A DNA stretch of 64,000 nt from the NCBI GenBank assembly GCA_027858965.1, contig JAQIBS010000144.1, forward strand, positions 1 to 64,000, in the 5' to 3' direction. The notes under the pieces are model-generated. The model saw nothing but the letters and a program-made list of their open reading frames with translations. It searched no databases and was not told the DNA's origin. Shown here piece after piece: positions 9,493-19,390 of this stretch (within the stretch, counting starts at the first letter, position 1; each line of letters starts with the position of its first letter). This DNA is from Kiritimatiellia bacterium. GTDB lineage: Bacteria; Verrucomicrobiota; Kiritimatiellia; RFP12; UBA1067. Made by a program: the position numbers and the translations under genes.

Positions 9493-11781
9493 CTATTCCT
9501 GTTTGAGCACAGCTCTGAACTCGAGCATGCAGAAGAACGTTCCGCGGACAGTGATCCCTTTGCAGTCGAGGACAAGTTTATGCCGACCTGCAGGGAGTTG
9601 GACCTTTTGTGTACCCAGCAACTTCTGCGGTCGTCGCCACCCATACCCCGAGTCCCAAGAGATGGGCAGTTGCCAGGTCGACAGCGTGCGGCCTGCTGAG
9701 CCGGCTTCTCCGAATTTCAGATGAATGGGTTGCCCTTGGTCAGCGCCAGGCTTCCCCCCTTTCGTATAGTAATCGCACCGATTCATGAACAACGCCACTT
9801 CATATTCACCCGCTTCGGCTACCTCCACCTCGTAAGTGATCCACCGGGCGCGACTGCCACCGACACCCACGGCCTCGGGCATATCGCCCAACTCGTCCTG
9901 GCGGTAGTCGAGTCGAGCATCACTTGACCCGATTTCGTCACTTTGGAACGCGACCCCATTGCCGCCCTCGTCGTAGCAGCCGCCGAGAACCTTCCCTGGG
10001 ATCTTCTGCGCTTTGCCCTGCCAAGCTGTTCCCGTGTATTCCCGTCCGCTGATCAGTTCCACCACCACGGACGGCGTCTTCCCTATCAGACCGGCATCAT
10101 CCCTCGCCATGGCGATAACCGTGTTGTTGACCATGGGAAAGAGGTTGCTAACAGTGAACACCGTCTCAGCCTTGGCAGCATTGACTGCCTTCTCCGCTCT
10201 AATGCGACCCATGGAAAACAGCAGAAGTGAGTTCACCGTGCTATCTGAGGACGTGGCCGTGACCCTGAAACTCACTGATTCACCGACCTTGAACGGCCCA
10301 GGCCGAACCGGAGTCAGCGTGACATGTGGTGGCGCCTTACCGCCGGTATCATGTTCATAGATGCGCACGTAATCGACCACTAGGCGGTCCGGAAACTGCG
10401 CCTCCTCCAGGCGTCCATAAAACGGCCTTTCCTGATCAAGCTTCGGGGTTCTCAGGCAGGAGCTGATCCAGATCTTCTGGGGGACGTCCGTCATCGGCAC
10501 TTCGCGGTAGCTCTGCCGCAATGTTTCCTGGCCGTCCACATAAAAAATGTACTCAAGCGGCGTCCATTGGAACCCCACTGTATGCCAGCCGTTGTAATCT
10601 TCCATGACGACCTTGCGCCCGCTTGAGGTGCGACTGAGTTTCGTACTGTCGAGGATGCCCCCCTCGCCGACCCCTTTTGCGTTGCCCTGGTCACTGGGCA
10701 ACCGGTCCAACTTGACGCTGCAATGGTAGCAGTGACTGATGTCGTTTTGTTTCTTGGGCTTGTAGAAGTCCTCGAAGATGTCGAATTCCTGAGAATGGAT
10801 AAACGCATCCACGCCGCAGTCATAAGGATATCCTGCCATCCAGACGGCCGTCCACCAACCGGGCTGGCGAGAGAACTGCACCCGCGTTTCGAAGTATCCG
10901 TATGCCTTCTCAAACCGGCTGTTGATACTGCCTGCGTGTCGTATGGTGCCGTCAGCATCTTGCGTCAACTGAAGCACAAATGAACCTTTACCATCTAAAA
11001 ACATGTTCCCGGGCTCGGGCTTGATTTTCATGTCCGGCCACGTCCATTCCTTCAGGGGCTGTACATGCCACTTAGCCGTGTCCAGGGACGTGCCATTAAA
11101 CTCATCGTTCCAGACCAGCTTCCATTTCTTACTCGGTGGCGGTCCGTCCCGATGTCCGACTTTGGTGATATTGGCGCTCGCCAGATTCGGGGCTTTCCTG
11201 ATAGCCGGATTCCTCAAGTCCAGTGGACCGCCCACGGCCAGCTTTGCCGATCCGGAGCCACGCAAAAACCGGATCGCCAGCACATGCGCTCCCTTGGCGA
11301 GCTCTACAGTGGCAAGGAAATCGCGGATGCTCGGAGGCCATGTTTCGTTCCCCTGACTCTCATGACTGAGCGTCTCTGAAATCAAAGCTCCGTCCAGGTA
11401 GGCCTCGTACCACCAGTCCGCACCAAACCCAAAGGTGGAGAGTCCAGACTTGTCGGTCTTGAAAGCAAGGTAAACCCAGGTGGTGTTGCCGACTGCCGAC
11501 CCGCAGAAAGGTGCGCAGTCGAGGCAGCGTTGGGCATCAAACGTTGCGGCGCGTCCAGTCACCTGCTTGTCGCCGATCACCAGTGTCTCCGGGATGCGGC
11601 GCAGAAATTCCGGTCCTGGCACACCGTCCTCCCTGGTAAACGGCCCAAATACCACCACTTGCGCGGGCAACGCCACGTTGCCTTGAGGGGTGGCGTCTTC
11701 TGCCCGCAGGGTGCCCAAACAAATAGCAAGAGAGGCAATCGCCGTCAGCAACATCCGTGAACGTGGTTTCATCTTACTCAT
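9493..11781 (-). CDS. secreted GH16-family glycoside hydrolase with jelly-roll modules
   Basis: This is a probable extracellular or periplasmic endo-glycanase on a beta-linked algal or plant polysaccharide (agarase, carrageenase or laminarinase type; the substrate is not resolvable). The 762 residues begin with a signal peptide (about 1-27, ending LRAEDA). A beta-sandwich region (about 35-190) precedes the GH16 domain (about 215-480) with the catalytic ExDxxE as E332-F-D334-I-F-E337. A CBM6-like jelly-roll lies at the C-terminus. Base composition is clearly more GC-rich than in purB or smc. Together with the neighbouring glycosidase remnants this suggests acquired polysaccharide-use DNA. It stands alone, reading towards the MFS gene. 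Confidence 0.85.
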   Translation of the reverse strand: MSKMKPRSRMLLTAIASLAICLGTLRAEDATPQGNVALPAQVVVFGPFTREDGVPGPEFLRRIPETLVIGDKQVTGRAATFDAQRCLDCAPFCGSAVGNTTWVYLAFKTDKSGLSTFGFGADWWYEAYLDGALISETLSHESQGNETWPPSIRDFLATVELAKGAHVLAIRFLRGSGSAKLAVGGPLDLRNPAIRKAPNLASANITKVGHRDGPPPSKKWKLVWNDEFNGTSLDTAKWHVQPLKEWTWPDMKIKPEPGNMFLDGKGSFVLQLTQDADGTIRHAGSINSRFEKAYGYFETRVQFSRQPGWWTAVWMAGYPYDCGVDAFIHSQEFDIFEDFYKPKKQNDISHCYHCSVKLDRLPSDQGNAKGVGEGGILDSTKLSRTSSGRKVVMEDYNGWHTVGFQWTPLEYIFYVDGQETLRQSYREVPMTDVPQKIWISSCLRTPKLDQERPFYGRLEEAQFPDRLVVDYVRIYEHDTGGKAPPHVTLTPVRPGPFKVGESVSFRVTATSSDSTVNSLLLFSMGRIRAEKAVNAAKAETVFTVSNLFPMVNNTVIAMARDDAGLIGKTPSVVVELISGREYTGTAWQGKAQKIPGKVLGGCYDEGGNGVAFQSDEIGSSDARLDYRQDELGDMPEAVGVGGSRARWITYEVEVAEAGEYEVALFMNRCDYYTKGGKPGADQGQPIHLKFGEAGSAGRTLSTWQLPISWDSGYGWRRPQKLLGTQKVQLPAGRHKLVLDCKGITVRGTFFCMLEFRAVLKQE

Positions 11782-11906
11782 ATCCTGTGTATCCCGTCGC
11801 GTTAACGCATATGATTACCATGCATTTTTTGCCTGATATCCTGATATTGAGAGTGCAAACAGGCAAATTTGTTCAATTTCAATATCAGTTAACAAATAAT
11901 GCCATA

Positions 11907-12231
11907 TTAACTAGTATGTTTTATAATGTCAAGATAGGCCGAATATTTACCGAGTGGAAGTTGAGTCTTCGATTTCAGAATAATACTACTCTTGTACACG
12001 TCACGCACGGGGACGAGCTCCAGCCCTGCCCGCACTGCTTGCACAACGGCACTCCCGCGGGCTAGGGGGCACGGCGAACCGAGAACCCGGACAGACGGGA
12101 TGAGCGGCAGGACATCGAAGCTCTCCCGCCAGTCGGCGGTGTACGCGACCAGGTGCAGCAACCAACGACCGCGGGAGGACTGGTCGAAACTGGTCAAACC
12201 TACTGGTGCTGCGGCATCGATCACGAGATGT
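11907..12231 (-). pseudogene. remnant of the C-terminus of a GH42-like beta-galactosidase-type protein
   Basis: The open minus-strand frame encodes RWLLHLVAYTADWRESFDVL and then LIPSVRVLGS followed by a VRAVRAG-like run. This resembles the RxLLHLVNY...IPLHDVxVRLR C-terminal segment common in beta-galactosidase-like and trimerisation-domain proteins of PVC and other polymer-degrading bacteria. It has no start of its own, begins directly behind the typA stop, and loses the pattern around 11990. The rest of the 11782-12231 gap holds an AT-rich stretch with nothing recognisable. The assignment is from memory of the family pattern and is tentative. Confidence 0.4.
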
Positions 12232-14043
12232 CTATGCATTAGCCTGGCGGCGCAGCTGTTTGCGATCGTATTCCTTGATGATGCGTTTTCGTAGGCGGAT
12301 GTGTTTGGGTGTAACCTCAACCAGCTCATCAGCGGCAATATACTCGATGGCCTCTTCCAGACTCATCAGCACCGGAGGGGCAACCTCCATGTTCCGTTCT
12401 CGCCCAGCAGACCGCATGTTGCTGAACGCTTTGGCTTTCTGGATGTTCACCACCAGATCAGAATCCAGGCAATGCTCTCCGACGATCATGCCCTCATAGC
12501 ACTCTATTCCGACATCCACAAATAGGTCGCCGCGCATCTGCAGTCCATCCATCGCAAAAGCCGCGGATTTTCCGGTACCCATGCTGATTATGACCCCTTT
12601 TTTACGACTGTTGAATTCGCCAGCGACGGGAGCGTAATGGCTGAAACAGTGGTGTACAACGGCCTCACCAGCCGTCACGGTGAGTAGCTTGCTGCGCAGC
12701 CCGATAGTACCCCGCGTGGGAATGTGGAACTCCTGTATTTTCCGCACGCCATGTTGCTCAACGCGGACGAGATCGCCACGCCGTGAGCCTACCAGCGCGA
12801 TCACCTTGCCGGCGCGTCCATCCGATACATCCACTGTGAGTAGCTCAAAGGGTTCGCATTTGACCCCGTCGATCTCCTTGTAGATCACGCGAGGCTGGGC
12901 CACGGTCAACTCAAAGCCCTCCCTGCGCATATTCTCAATGAGGATGGAGAGGTGCAGCACGCCGCGGCCGCTGACGTTGAACGAGTCGTCGCCCTGTTCT
13001 TCCACACGCAGGGCCACGTCGCGCTGGACCTCCAGCTTTAGCCGCTGCCGCAGGTGGCGGCTGGTTACGAAGGTGCCGTCCTGCCCAAAGAATGGCGAAT
13101 CGTTAATCCTGAAAATCATGGAGAGTGTCGTCTCATCTATATGAATGGCGGGCAATGCCTCCGGACATTCCGCAGCCGCCAGAGTGTCACCGATGTCGAT
13201 GTCCGGGATGCCGACAACCGCGCACAGGTCTCCGCACTCCACGCGTTCTACGGAGCGACGGTTCAAGCCTTCAAAGACGAACAACTCCTTGAGTTGCACC
13301 GACTCGCACGAGCCGTCCCGCGTCATATGAACAATCGGCTTCTTCAAATCCAGGGTACCGCGATAGACCCGACCGACGCCCGTGCGGCCGACGAAATCGG
13401 AGTGCTCGATCGAAGCGATCTGCATCTGCACAGGCCCCTCCTGCACCTGGGGAGCGGGGATTTGTTCCAGAATTGCGTCCATCAGCGGGAGGATGTTAGT
13501 GCGCTCGCCTTCCAGAGTCGTGGAGGCCCAGCCTTCTTTTGCGCTGGCGTAGAGCACGGGGAAGTCCAGTTGGGCGTCGCTGGCGTTCAGCTCGATAAAC
13601 AAATCGAACATCTTGTCGTGCACGGCGTCCGGCTGTGCGTCCGACCCGTCCAACTTGTATAAAATGACTACGCATTTGAGTCCCAGTTCCAGCGCCTTGG
13701 CCAGAACAAAGCGGGTCTGCGGCATAGGGCCGTCGGCGGCATCCACAAGCAGCAAGACCCCATCAGCCAGTTTGAGAACGCGCTCGACCTGGCCGGCAAA
13801 ATCACTGTGCCCAGGCGTGTCGATGACGTTGATCTTGACGTCCTGGTACTCGACGCTGACGTTCTTGGAGAGAATCGTGATACCGCGCTCGCGCTCTAGA
13901 TCGTTGCTGTCCAAGAAGCATTCCCGGAAGACAGCTTTGTTCAGGAATAGCTTGGACTGTGTGAGAATCGCATCCACAAGGGTGGTTTTCCCGTGGTCTA
14001 CGTGGGCTATGATCGCAATATTTCGCAGTGCTTTATTTGGCAT
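12232..14043 (-). CDS. typA: TypA/BipA-like translational GTPase with altered G4 motif
   Basis: This ribosome-associated GTPase is related to EF-G and LepA and acts in stress growth and large-subunit assembly. The 603 residues match the family length. G1 is AHVDHGKTT (13-21), the switch I motif RERGITI is at 51-57 and G3 DTPGH is at 75-79. The G4 guanine-specificity motif NKxD is not present: the residues in its place are L-Y-K-L-D (128-132), with an extra residue and Asn replaced by Tyr. Domains II, III, V and the BipA-specific C-terminal domain (ending RKRIIKEYDRKQLRRQA) are all present. Its GC-rich codon use matches the neighbouring glycosidase block and not purB or smc, so it may be a second, transferred copy. 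Confidence 0.85.
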   Translation of the reverse strand: MPNKALRNIAIIAHVDHGKTTLVDAILTQSKLFLNKAVFRECFLDSNDLERERGITILSKNVSVEYQDVKINVIDTPGHSDFAGQVERVLKLADGVLLLVDAADGPMPQTRFVLAKALELGLKCVVILYKLDGSDAQPDAVHDKMFDLFIELNASDAQLDFPVLYASAKEGWASTTLEGERTNILPLMDAILEQIPAPQVQEGPVQMQIASIEHSDFVGRTGVGRVYRGTLDLKKPIVHMTRDGSCESVQLKELFVFEGLNRRSVERVECGDLCAVVGIPDIDIGDTLAAAECPEALPAIHIDETTLSMIFRINDSPFFGQDGTFVTSRHLRQRLKLEVQRDVALRVEEQGDDSFNVSGRGVLHLSILIENMRREGFELTVAQPRVIYKEIDGVKCEPFELLTVDVSDGRAGKVIALVGSRRGDLVRVEQHGVRKIQEFHIPTRGTIGLRSKLLTVTAGEAVVHHCFSHYAPVAGEFNSRKKGVIISMGTGKSAAFAMDGLQMRGDLFVDVGIECYEGMIVGEHCLDSDLVVNIQKAKAFSNMRSAGRERNMEVAPPVLMSLEEAIEYIAADELVEVTPKHIRLRKRIIKEYDRKQLRRQANA

Positions 14044-14267
14044 ATCGGTTCTACTATGGGTAAGGGGACGGGGACGGGGAGCATGATGCTGAAAGGAGGC
14101 GTTGTTTCGATATTCCTCATCTCAAGATATCGAATGTTTTAGCCTTCAAAAGTGTCGAACAATTTATTATATGAATGTTCGTAATTTCCATTAAGTTTAT
14201 TAAGAACGTACACATTATCACAAAAAAAGCAGGTTTTGTCAGAATAAACTTAGTTTTTGTAATATAA

Positions 14268-15045
14268 TTTGCGGCACTCCTGCCAGCTGTTATTTTCGCA
14301 AGCGGTATTCAGGTTTTCCCTGCCGACAGCCGGGTGGATATCACCTGGAACTCCCTTGATAGCGCCAGAGGCTACAACATTTATCGGTGTGCCTCCATTG
14401 ATGGAGATTATCAAAAAATCAATAGCCGTCAGCATCCAGTTGAGGTCTATTCTGTTTAGATGGAAGAAGAATCATAAAGTACTTGGTTATAACGAGTGCA
14501 TGATCGTCTATCTCCTGGGAATTGCCTCTCCGACACATCCCATTCCGGCCAGCACCTGGCAGAAAGGATGGGCCGGAAGCAAGCGCTATGTTAATGGACA
14601 GGAGTACTACGGGATTACGCAGGATGTCGGCATTCCTATGGGCGGACCACTTTTCCTCTCGCAATATTCGTATATTTGCTTTGACCCACGCAATAAACGC
14701 GATCAATATGCCAACTATTTTAATAACTCACGTGCTGTTTCGCAGATTCATCAGGCATATTGCAGGGACAATCCCCAGGGGTTTAAAGGCTACAGCGATC
14801 TTGTCTGGGGACTGACCGCTTGTGACGGGCCCGATGGGTACAGTGCCTTTACTCCGGGGGTGAAGCGAGATAATGGCACGATTGCTCCAACTGCTGCAAT
14901 TGGATCTTTTCCTTTTACTCCCACAGAGTCAATGGCGACATTGAAACACTTCTACTATGAAATGGGTGAGAGAATATGGGGACCATTCGGTTTTTATGAT
15001 TCATTTAACCAGCAAAGAGATTGGGTTTGTAAAAGACTAAAATAA
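14268..15045 (+). pseudogene. decayed secreted FnIII plus glucoamylase-family (PF10091-like) gene
   Basis: Two adjoining fragments lie in different frames. From 14268 to the TAG at 14458-14460, one frame reads a signal-like stretch (AALLPAVIFASGIQVFPA) followed by a fibronectin-III-like strand pattern (SRVDITWNSLDSARGYNIYR). From about 14461 to 15045, another frame reads LGYNECMIVYLLGIASPTHP and then GIPMGGPLFLSQYSYICFDP. These are core motifs of the putative glucoamylase family, followed by GFYDSFN near the end. The central catalytic domain is much too short, the usual C-terminal segment is missing, and no proper start remains. It is an inactivated polysaccharide-degradation gene. Confidence 0.75.
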
Positions 15046-15232
15046 CCAAAAAGGCATAGGAAGCATAGACGCATCGAGGATGTATTTGAATGGATTCGCA
15101 GGTTTAGGCAGAATAATTAATGGCAGAATAATGGGGTGCCCAACAAATTATGGGTAATAACCAATTGTTCGCTTTAAAATATAGGTTATTTATGGTAATA
15201 ATAAGATTTATTTTATAGCCATTTTCAGAAAG

Positions 15233-18200
15233 ATGTTTGTGCATTTAAAACAGATCGAAATTATTGGATTTAAAAGCTTTGGAGAGAAAACCCGGTTACA
15301 GTTCGAACCGGGCATGATTTCTATTGTCGGGCCGAATGGCTGCGGCAAAAGTAATGTATCTGATGCCATCCGCTGGGTACTGGGTGAACAACGTCCAACA
15401 TCTCTGCGATGCGCACGTATGACCGATCTGGTTTTCAATGGTACCGACACCCGCAAGCCCCTGGGCATGGCAGAGGTTTCTATCACCTTTACCGACTGTG
15501 AAGGCTCTCTTGAAACTGATTTCAATGAGGTCACAATCGCCCGACGTGTTTTCCGCTCCGGCGAAGGTCAGTACTTTATCAACAAAAACCCCTGCCGTCT
15601 GAAGGATATCCACCGTCTCTTTATGGGAACCGGTATTGGCACCACATCATACTCCGTGATGGCCCAGGGACAGATTGATGCCATCCTCTCCTCGCGCCCT
15701 GAAGATCGACGCGCCGTATTTGAAGAAGCCGCTGGCATCACCAAATTTAAAGCCGACCGCAAAGAGGCTCTACGCAAGATAGATCATACCGAAGCCAACC
15801 TGACCCGGCTCTCTGATGTGATCCGTGAAGTTAAACGTCAGATCAACACTCTGCAACGTCAGGCTGGCAAAGCACAGCAATATAAGAGGCTACGTGATCA
15901 ACTACGTAGTTTTGACCTTTTCCTGACTCGCCGCCGTCTAGCTGATCTTGATGTACGTATCCGGGAATTGGATACATCCATCACCGATCTGAATGAAAAG
16001 ATTGCCGTTTATAACGATTTTGTCTGCGAATCCGAAGAGGAGTCAACCCGCATACACCATGTGATCTCTGAGACTGAGGAAAAAATCGCGGAGCTAACAG
16101 AGAAAGCCACCCGGGCCGACAATAATTACCTGCGCGCAGAAGAGGTTATCAGAGTCAATCATCAACGCATTGATGAATACAAAGCCTGGGCTGAACGCGA
16201 CAATCTGGAAATCAGTGGAACGCAGAAGCAGATTGATCAGCTTAAAATGCAAATGGAATCGCTTGAACAAAAGCGTATCCTGATGCAGAATGCATCGGAA
16301 AATGAACACAAGCAACTTGAAGAGGCGCAAGAAGCTTTCTCCACCCATGAAAAGTTGATCACAGAGATAAGAGAGTCGCTTCAGACCATGCGACAGGAGT
16401 CCGTTGCCTGCGAGCGCAACACCGCGCAGACCCAGAATCAGCTGAGCGAACTTGAGACAAAACAGCGTGAGCTGATCATGAAACGCGAGCGTCTCACCTC
16501 TGAACAAAAGCAGGTTGGCGAAAACCTTAAGAATTTTGAGAAGAACACCACAACTATTAAAGCAAACCTTGATCAGTTTGTTGAAGAGAGAGACAGCGTC
16601 AGGGAGAAACTTGAGCTACTTGAAGAAGAGCATGAGATCAGTGCAACCGAAATGCGCACACTCCAGTCTGAACTTTCAAGCCTGCAATCCGAGGCTGCCG
16701 CCAAACAGGCACAGATTGATCTCCTAAATGATAAGAAAGAGGCTTCCGGCGAATATCCATCCGGCTCCCTTAAGCTACTTGACCCTGAGAATCCACTTGA
16801 AATAGATACCTCGGCCATTTTAGGTCCGCTTGCCGAAAAGTTCCATGCAGCCAAAGATATGCGTCTGGCTCTTGAAGCCTCGCTGCGGGCCTGGCTGGAC
16901 ACCATCATTATCAGCGATACCGTCAAAGCTCGTGAAATCATCGTAAAACTGCAGGCTGAGGGCAAACAGGCCGCTGCCAGAATCATGGCGACTGAGGGCA
17001 AAATCGAGAGCAAAACTCCTCCCTGCCCCAAAGGGCTGACACCTTTACTGGATCATATTACGATCGAAGAGGGATTTCAAGCGGCTGCCGAACGACTACT
17101 AGGAAATGTTTTTCTAGCTGATTCATCGGATGCGGTCCCGGCAACGATTCCCGAGGGAACAAGTGTTGTAACCCGCGAAGGGGCAATCTTCCATGCCAAC
17201 GGTACCATGGAGCTATGGATGCCCGAAAGTCAGCTATCGAGTCCGCTGGCGCGTCGCATGCTGATATCCGACACAACGGAACAGCTTTCACAGGTAAAAG
17301 AGGATCTATCCTCCAAACATGATCGTCAGGAACAGCTAAGTGCCCGTAACGACGAACTTTCATTGCAAATCACACAGATTCGCAGAGAGCTGACCGAGAT
17401 CAGCCGTAAAGCAGCTCAGGCCGATGGCGAGTATCAATCCACCTGCCGTGATGTTGAACGGGCACGCTCCCGCTTTGAAACTGTGAACCAGGAGGTTGAC
17501 GGACTTCTCTCTGAGACATCAGGCGATGATGTCAGCCGTGAAGATCTGACGGAAAAATTGCATGTGCTGCTTGAACAGAGAAATACACTGTTAGAGCAAA
17601 CCACCGATAAATCCGGCTCACTCAATGAGCTTGAGGGCGTTTTCAGCAAGCTAAGTCACAACCTGACCGAGTGCCGCATCACCCTCTCCAGCTCCACCCA
17701 GCAGCTTGAGCATACTATCAGCCAGCAGCAGAATATCGAGAATCATATTGAAGAGCTGAACCGCACTATTAGCGGACGCAGCCAGGGCGTAAAATCTTAT
17801 GAGGACAGTATCGACCGCCTCAACGTTGAGATAAACAATCTTGAGACAAATCTTGAACCAATGAAGATTGAAGCCGAGACTCTCCACGCCAAGATTACCG
17901 AGACCCGCAGCGAACGCAAGATGCACCAGAGAACGCTTGAAAAGAACGAGGCAACTCTCTCAGAGCGCAGGCGCGCACTTGATGGGACCCGTGAAAACAA
18001 GAGCAAGGCCGAAGTTGGAATCACAGAGGCCAAGATGCATCATCAGAACCATCTTGACCATGTTTATAATGAATACGGAGTTGAACCGGAGGAACTGCTG
18101 GCCCACCCTGACCCAGAGTGGGAAAATGGAGAGCAGCCCCCCCTACCGGAAATTGCTTCCAGGGTTGCCAAACTGAACAGCGAGCTCAATGCGCTTGGAC

Positions 18201-18982
18201 CGGTAAACCTGGTTGCGATTGAAGAGCATAAAGAGCATGAAGAGCGCTATGCCTTCCTCAAAGCACAGGAGGAGGATCTAATCAAATCCAAAGAGGAGAT
18301 CCTCAACCTCATCAATACGATCAATATCAGATCCGGAGAGCTCTTCCAGGAGACCTTTGAACAGGCTAACACCAATTTCCAGGAGATGTTCACCAAGCTG
18401 TTTAACGGCGGACAGGCAAAGCTGGTCCTACTTGAAAACAAAGATGATCCACTGGAGTGCGGCATTGATATCATTGCCCGCCCTCCCGGCAAGCGGCCAC
18501 AGTCGGTTACCCTGCTCTCCGGCGGAGAGCGCACCATGACTGCGGTAAGTCTACTCTTTGCCATTTTCAAAATCAAACCATCTCCATTCTGTATGCTGGA
18601 TGAGCTGGATGCGGCGCTGGACGACAGCAACATTGGACGTTTTGTAGCGGCACTCAAAGAGTTCCTCGCGCACTCACAATTTCTAATCATTACTCACAAC
18701 CAGCATACAATTGCCGCTTCAGATCTTGTCTATGGCGTAACGCAACAGGAAAAAGGTATCTCTAAAGTTATTTCGATGAAGCTGAGTGAAATTGGCACTA
18801 AAGATTTAAATGAGCTTCCGGATGGTCCTACCATTGAAGTAGAAGCCAACCTCCCGCCCCCACCAAAAAAGCGCATCAAAAAGGCGAAAAAAACAACAAT
18901 GACTGAGGTCACGGAAACAGAGATGGTTCTCGGCGATCAGAGTGCGGAAGAATCGGTTACAGTTGAAGCTGTTGAGAAATAA
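15233..18982 (+). CDS. smc: chromosome segregation protein SMC
   Basis: This is the ATPase subunit of the condensin complex that compacts and resolves the chromosome. The 1249 residues show the full SMC layout: Walker A GPNGCGKS (33-40), a long coiled coil, a globular hinge around residues 520-680, the returning coiled coil, and a C-terminal ATPase head with signature LLSGGERTMTAVSL and Walker B FCMLDELDAALDDSN. A lysine-rich and acidic tail follows the head (about 1190-1249), beyond the usual end. The start at 15233 gives the family-typical MFVHLKQIEIIGFKSF. ScpA and ScpB partners are not in this window. Confidence 0.97.
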   Translation: MFVHLKQIEIIGFKSFGEKTRLQFEPGMISIVGPNGCGKSNVSDAIRWVLGEQRPTSLRCARMTDLVFNGTDTRKPLGMAEVSITFTDCEGSLETDFNEVTIARRVFRSGEGQYFINKNPCRLKDIHRLFMGTGIGTTSYSVMAQGQIDAILSSRPEDRRAVFEEAAGITKFKADRKEALRKIDHTEANLTRLSDVIREVKRQINTLQRQAGKAQQYKRLRDQLRSFDLFLTRRRLADLDVRIRELDTSITDLNEKIAVYNDFVCESEEESTRIHHVISETEEKIAELTEKATRADNNYLRAEEVIRVNHQRIDEYKAWAERDNLEISGTQKQIDQLKMQMESLEQKRILMQNASENEHKQLEEAQEAFSTHEKLITEIRESLQTMRQESVACERNTAQTQNQLSELETKQRELIMKRERLTSEQKQVGENLKNFEKNTTTIKANLDQFVEERDSVREKLELLEEEHEISATEMRTLQSELSSLQSEAAAKQAQIDLLNDKKEASGEYPSGSLKLLDPENPLEIDTSAILGPLAEKFHAAKDMRLALEASLRAWLDTIIISDTVKAREIIVKLQAEGKQAAARIMATEGKIESKTPPCPKGLTPLLDHITIEEGFQAAAERLLGNVFLADSSDAVPATIPEGTSVVTREGAIFHANGTMELWMPESQLSSPLARRMLISDTTEQLSQVKEDLSSKHDRQEQLSARNDELSLQITQIRRELTEISRKAAQADGEYQSTCRDVERARSRFETVNQEVDGLLSETSGDDVSREDLTEKLHVLLEQRNTLLEQTTDKSGSLNELEGVFSKLSHNLTECRITLSSSTQQLEHTISQQQNIENHIEELNRTISGRSQGVKSYEDSIDRLNVEINNLETNLEPMKIEAETLHAKITETRSERKMHQRTLEKNEATLSERRRALDGTRENKSKAEVGITEAKMHHQNHLDHVYNEYGVEPEELLAHPDPEWENGEQPPLPEIASRVAKLNSELNALGPVNLVAIEEHKEHEERYAFLKAQEEDLIKSKEEILNLINTINIRSGELFQETFEQANTNFQEMFTKLFNGGQAKLVLLENKDDPLECGIDIIARPPGKRPQSVTLLSGGERTMTAVSLLFAIFKIKPSPFCMLDELDAALDDSNIGRFVAALKEFLAHSQFLIITHNQHTIAASDLVYGVTQQEKGISKVISMKLSEIGTKDLNELPDGPTIEVEANLPPPPKKRIKKAKKTTMTEVTETEMVLGDQSAEESVTVEAVEK

Positions 18983-18997
18983 GATAAACGTAAATTC

Positions 18998-19053
18998 ATC
19001 ATTCGGTATCGGCATCGCCACATGAACTGCATTTCCGATTCCGATACAGAATT
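18998..19053. repeat. inverted pair of CCGATA-type words
   Basis: ATTCGGTATCGGCATCG at 18999-19015 is approximately the inverse of CGATTCCGATACAGAAT at 19037-19053, separated by about 20 bases. It is the first of several palindromic elements filling the 18983-19483 gap between smc and the next gene. Confidence 0.55.
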
Positions 19054-19114
19054 GCGGCACGTCACCTGGCAGGCGCGGCATTGCCATACTGTCACCTTTT
19101 AACAAAACTATCTA

Positions 19115-19165
19115 TGGAGGGTCCCAGGCTCTGGGACCGCGGACGCTGAGGCCAGCGTCCCTCCA
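19115..19165. repeat. GC-rich double-hairpin (three-way-junction) repeat, full copy
   Basis: Outer arms TGGAGGG/CCCTCCA enclose two perfect hairpins. The first has GTCCCAG/CTGGGAC arms around GCT. The second has GGACGCT/AGCGTCC arms around GAGGCC. The same architecture with compensating base changes is at 61297-61347. A weaker copy is at 59695-59744, and half copies are at 19195-19220, 50426-50455, about 54846-54871 and 61373-61392. This is a REP-like family. Confidence 0.8.
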
Positions 19166-19194
19166 GATTCATCGGAACCAATCCGCCATACACA

Positions 19195-19220
19195 TGGAGG
19201 GTCCCAGGCTCTGGGACCGT
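19195..19220. repeat. half copy of the GC-rich double-hairpin repeat
   Basis: This is the left half of the element (TGGAGGG plus the first hairpin GTCCCAG-GCT-CTGGGAC), identical to 19115-19140 but without the second hairpin and closing arm. It lies about 30 bases after the full copy. Confidence 0.7.
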
Positions 19221-19390
19221 GAACTTTTATGCGAGTATAAGAGACTGTAGGTGTTTAGGCTTTCATGCTGTCAGGTTCATATATATAGATTAAACCTTAT
19301 TTCGAAAAATGTAAAATCAAGACAGCGCAGAGCACCATCCTACGGAATATGACACTCGTATTATCACACTGCTCCCTGACGACTGTAGAC

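Noticed and set aside
13054-13662. Large plus-strand open frame of 202 codons
   Set aside because: It is antisense to typA. The minus strand encodes well-conserved GTPase domains and GC-rich codons keep the opposite frame open.
14250-14435. Small minus-strand gene
   Set aside because: It is the antisense shadow of the FnIII-glucoamylase remnant, which has recognisable motifs on the plus strand.
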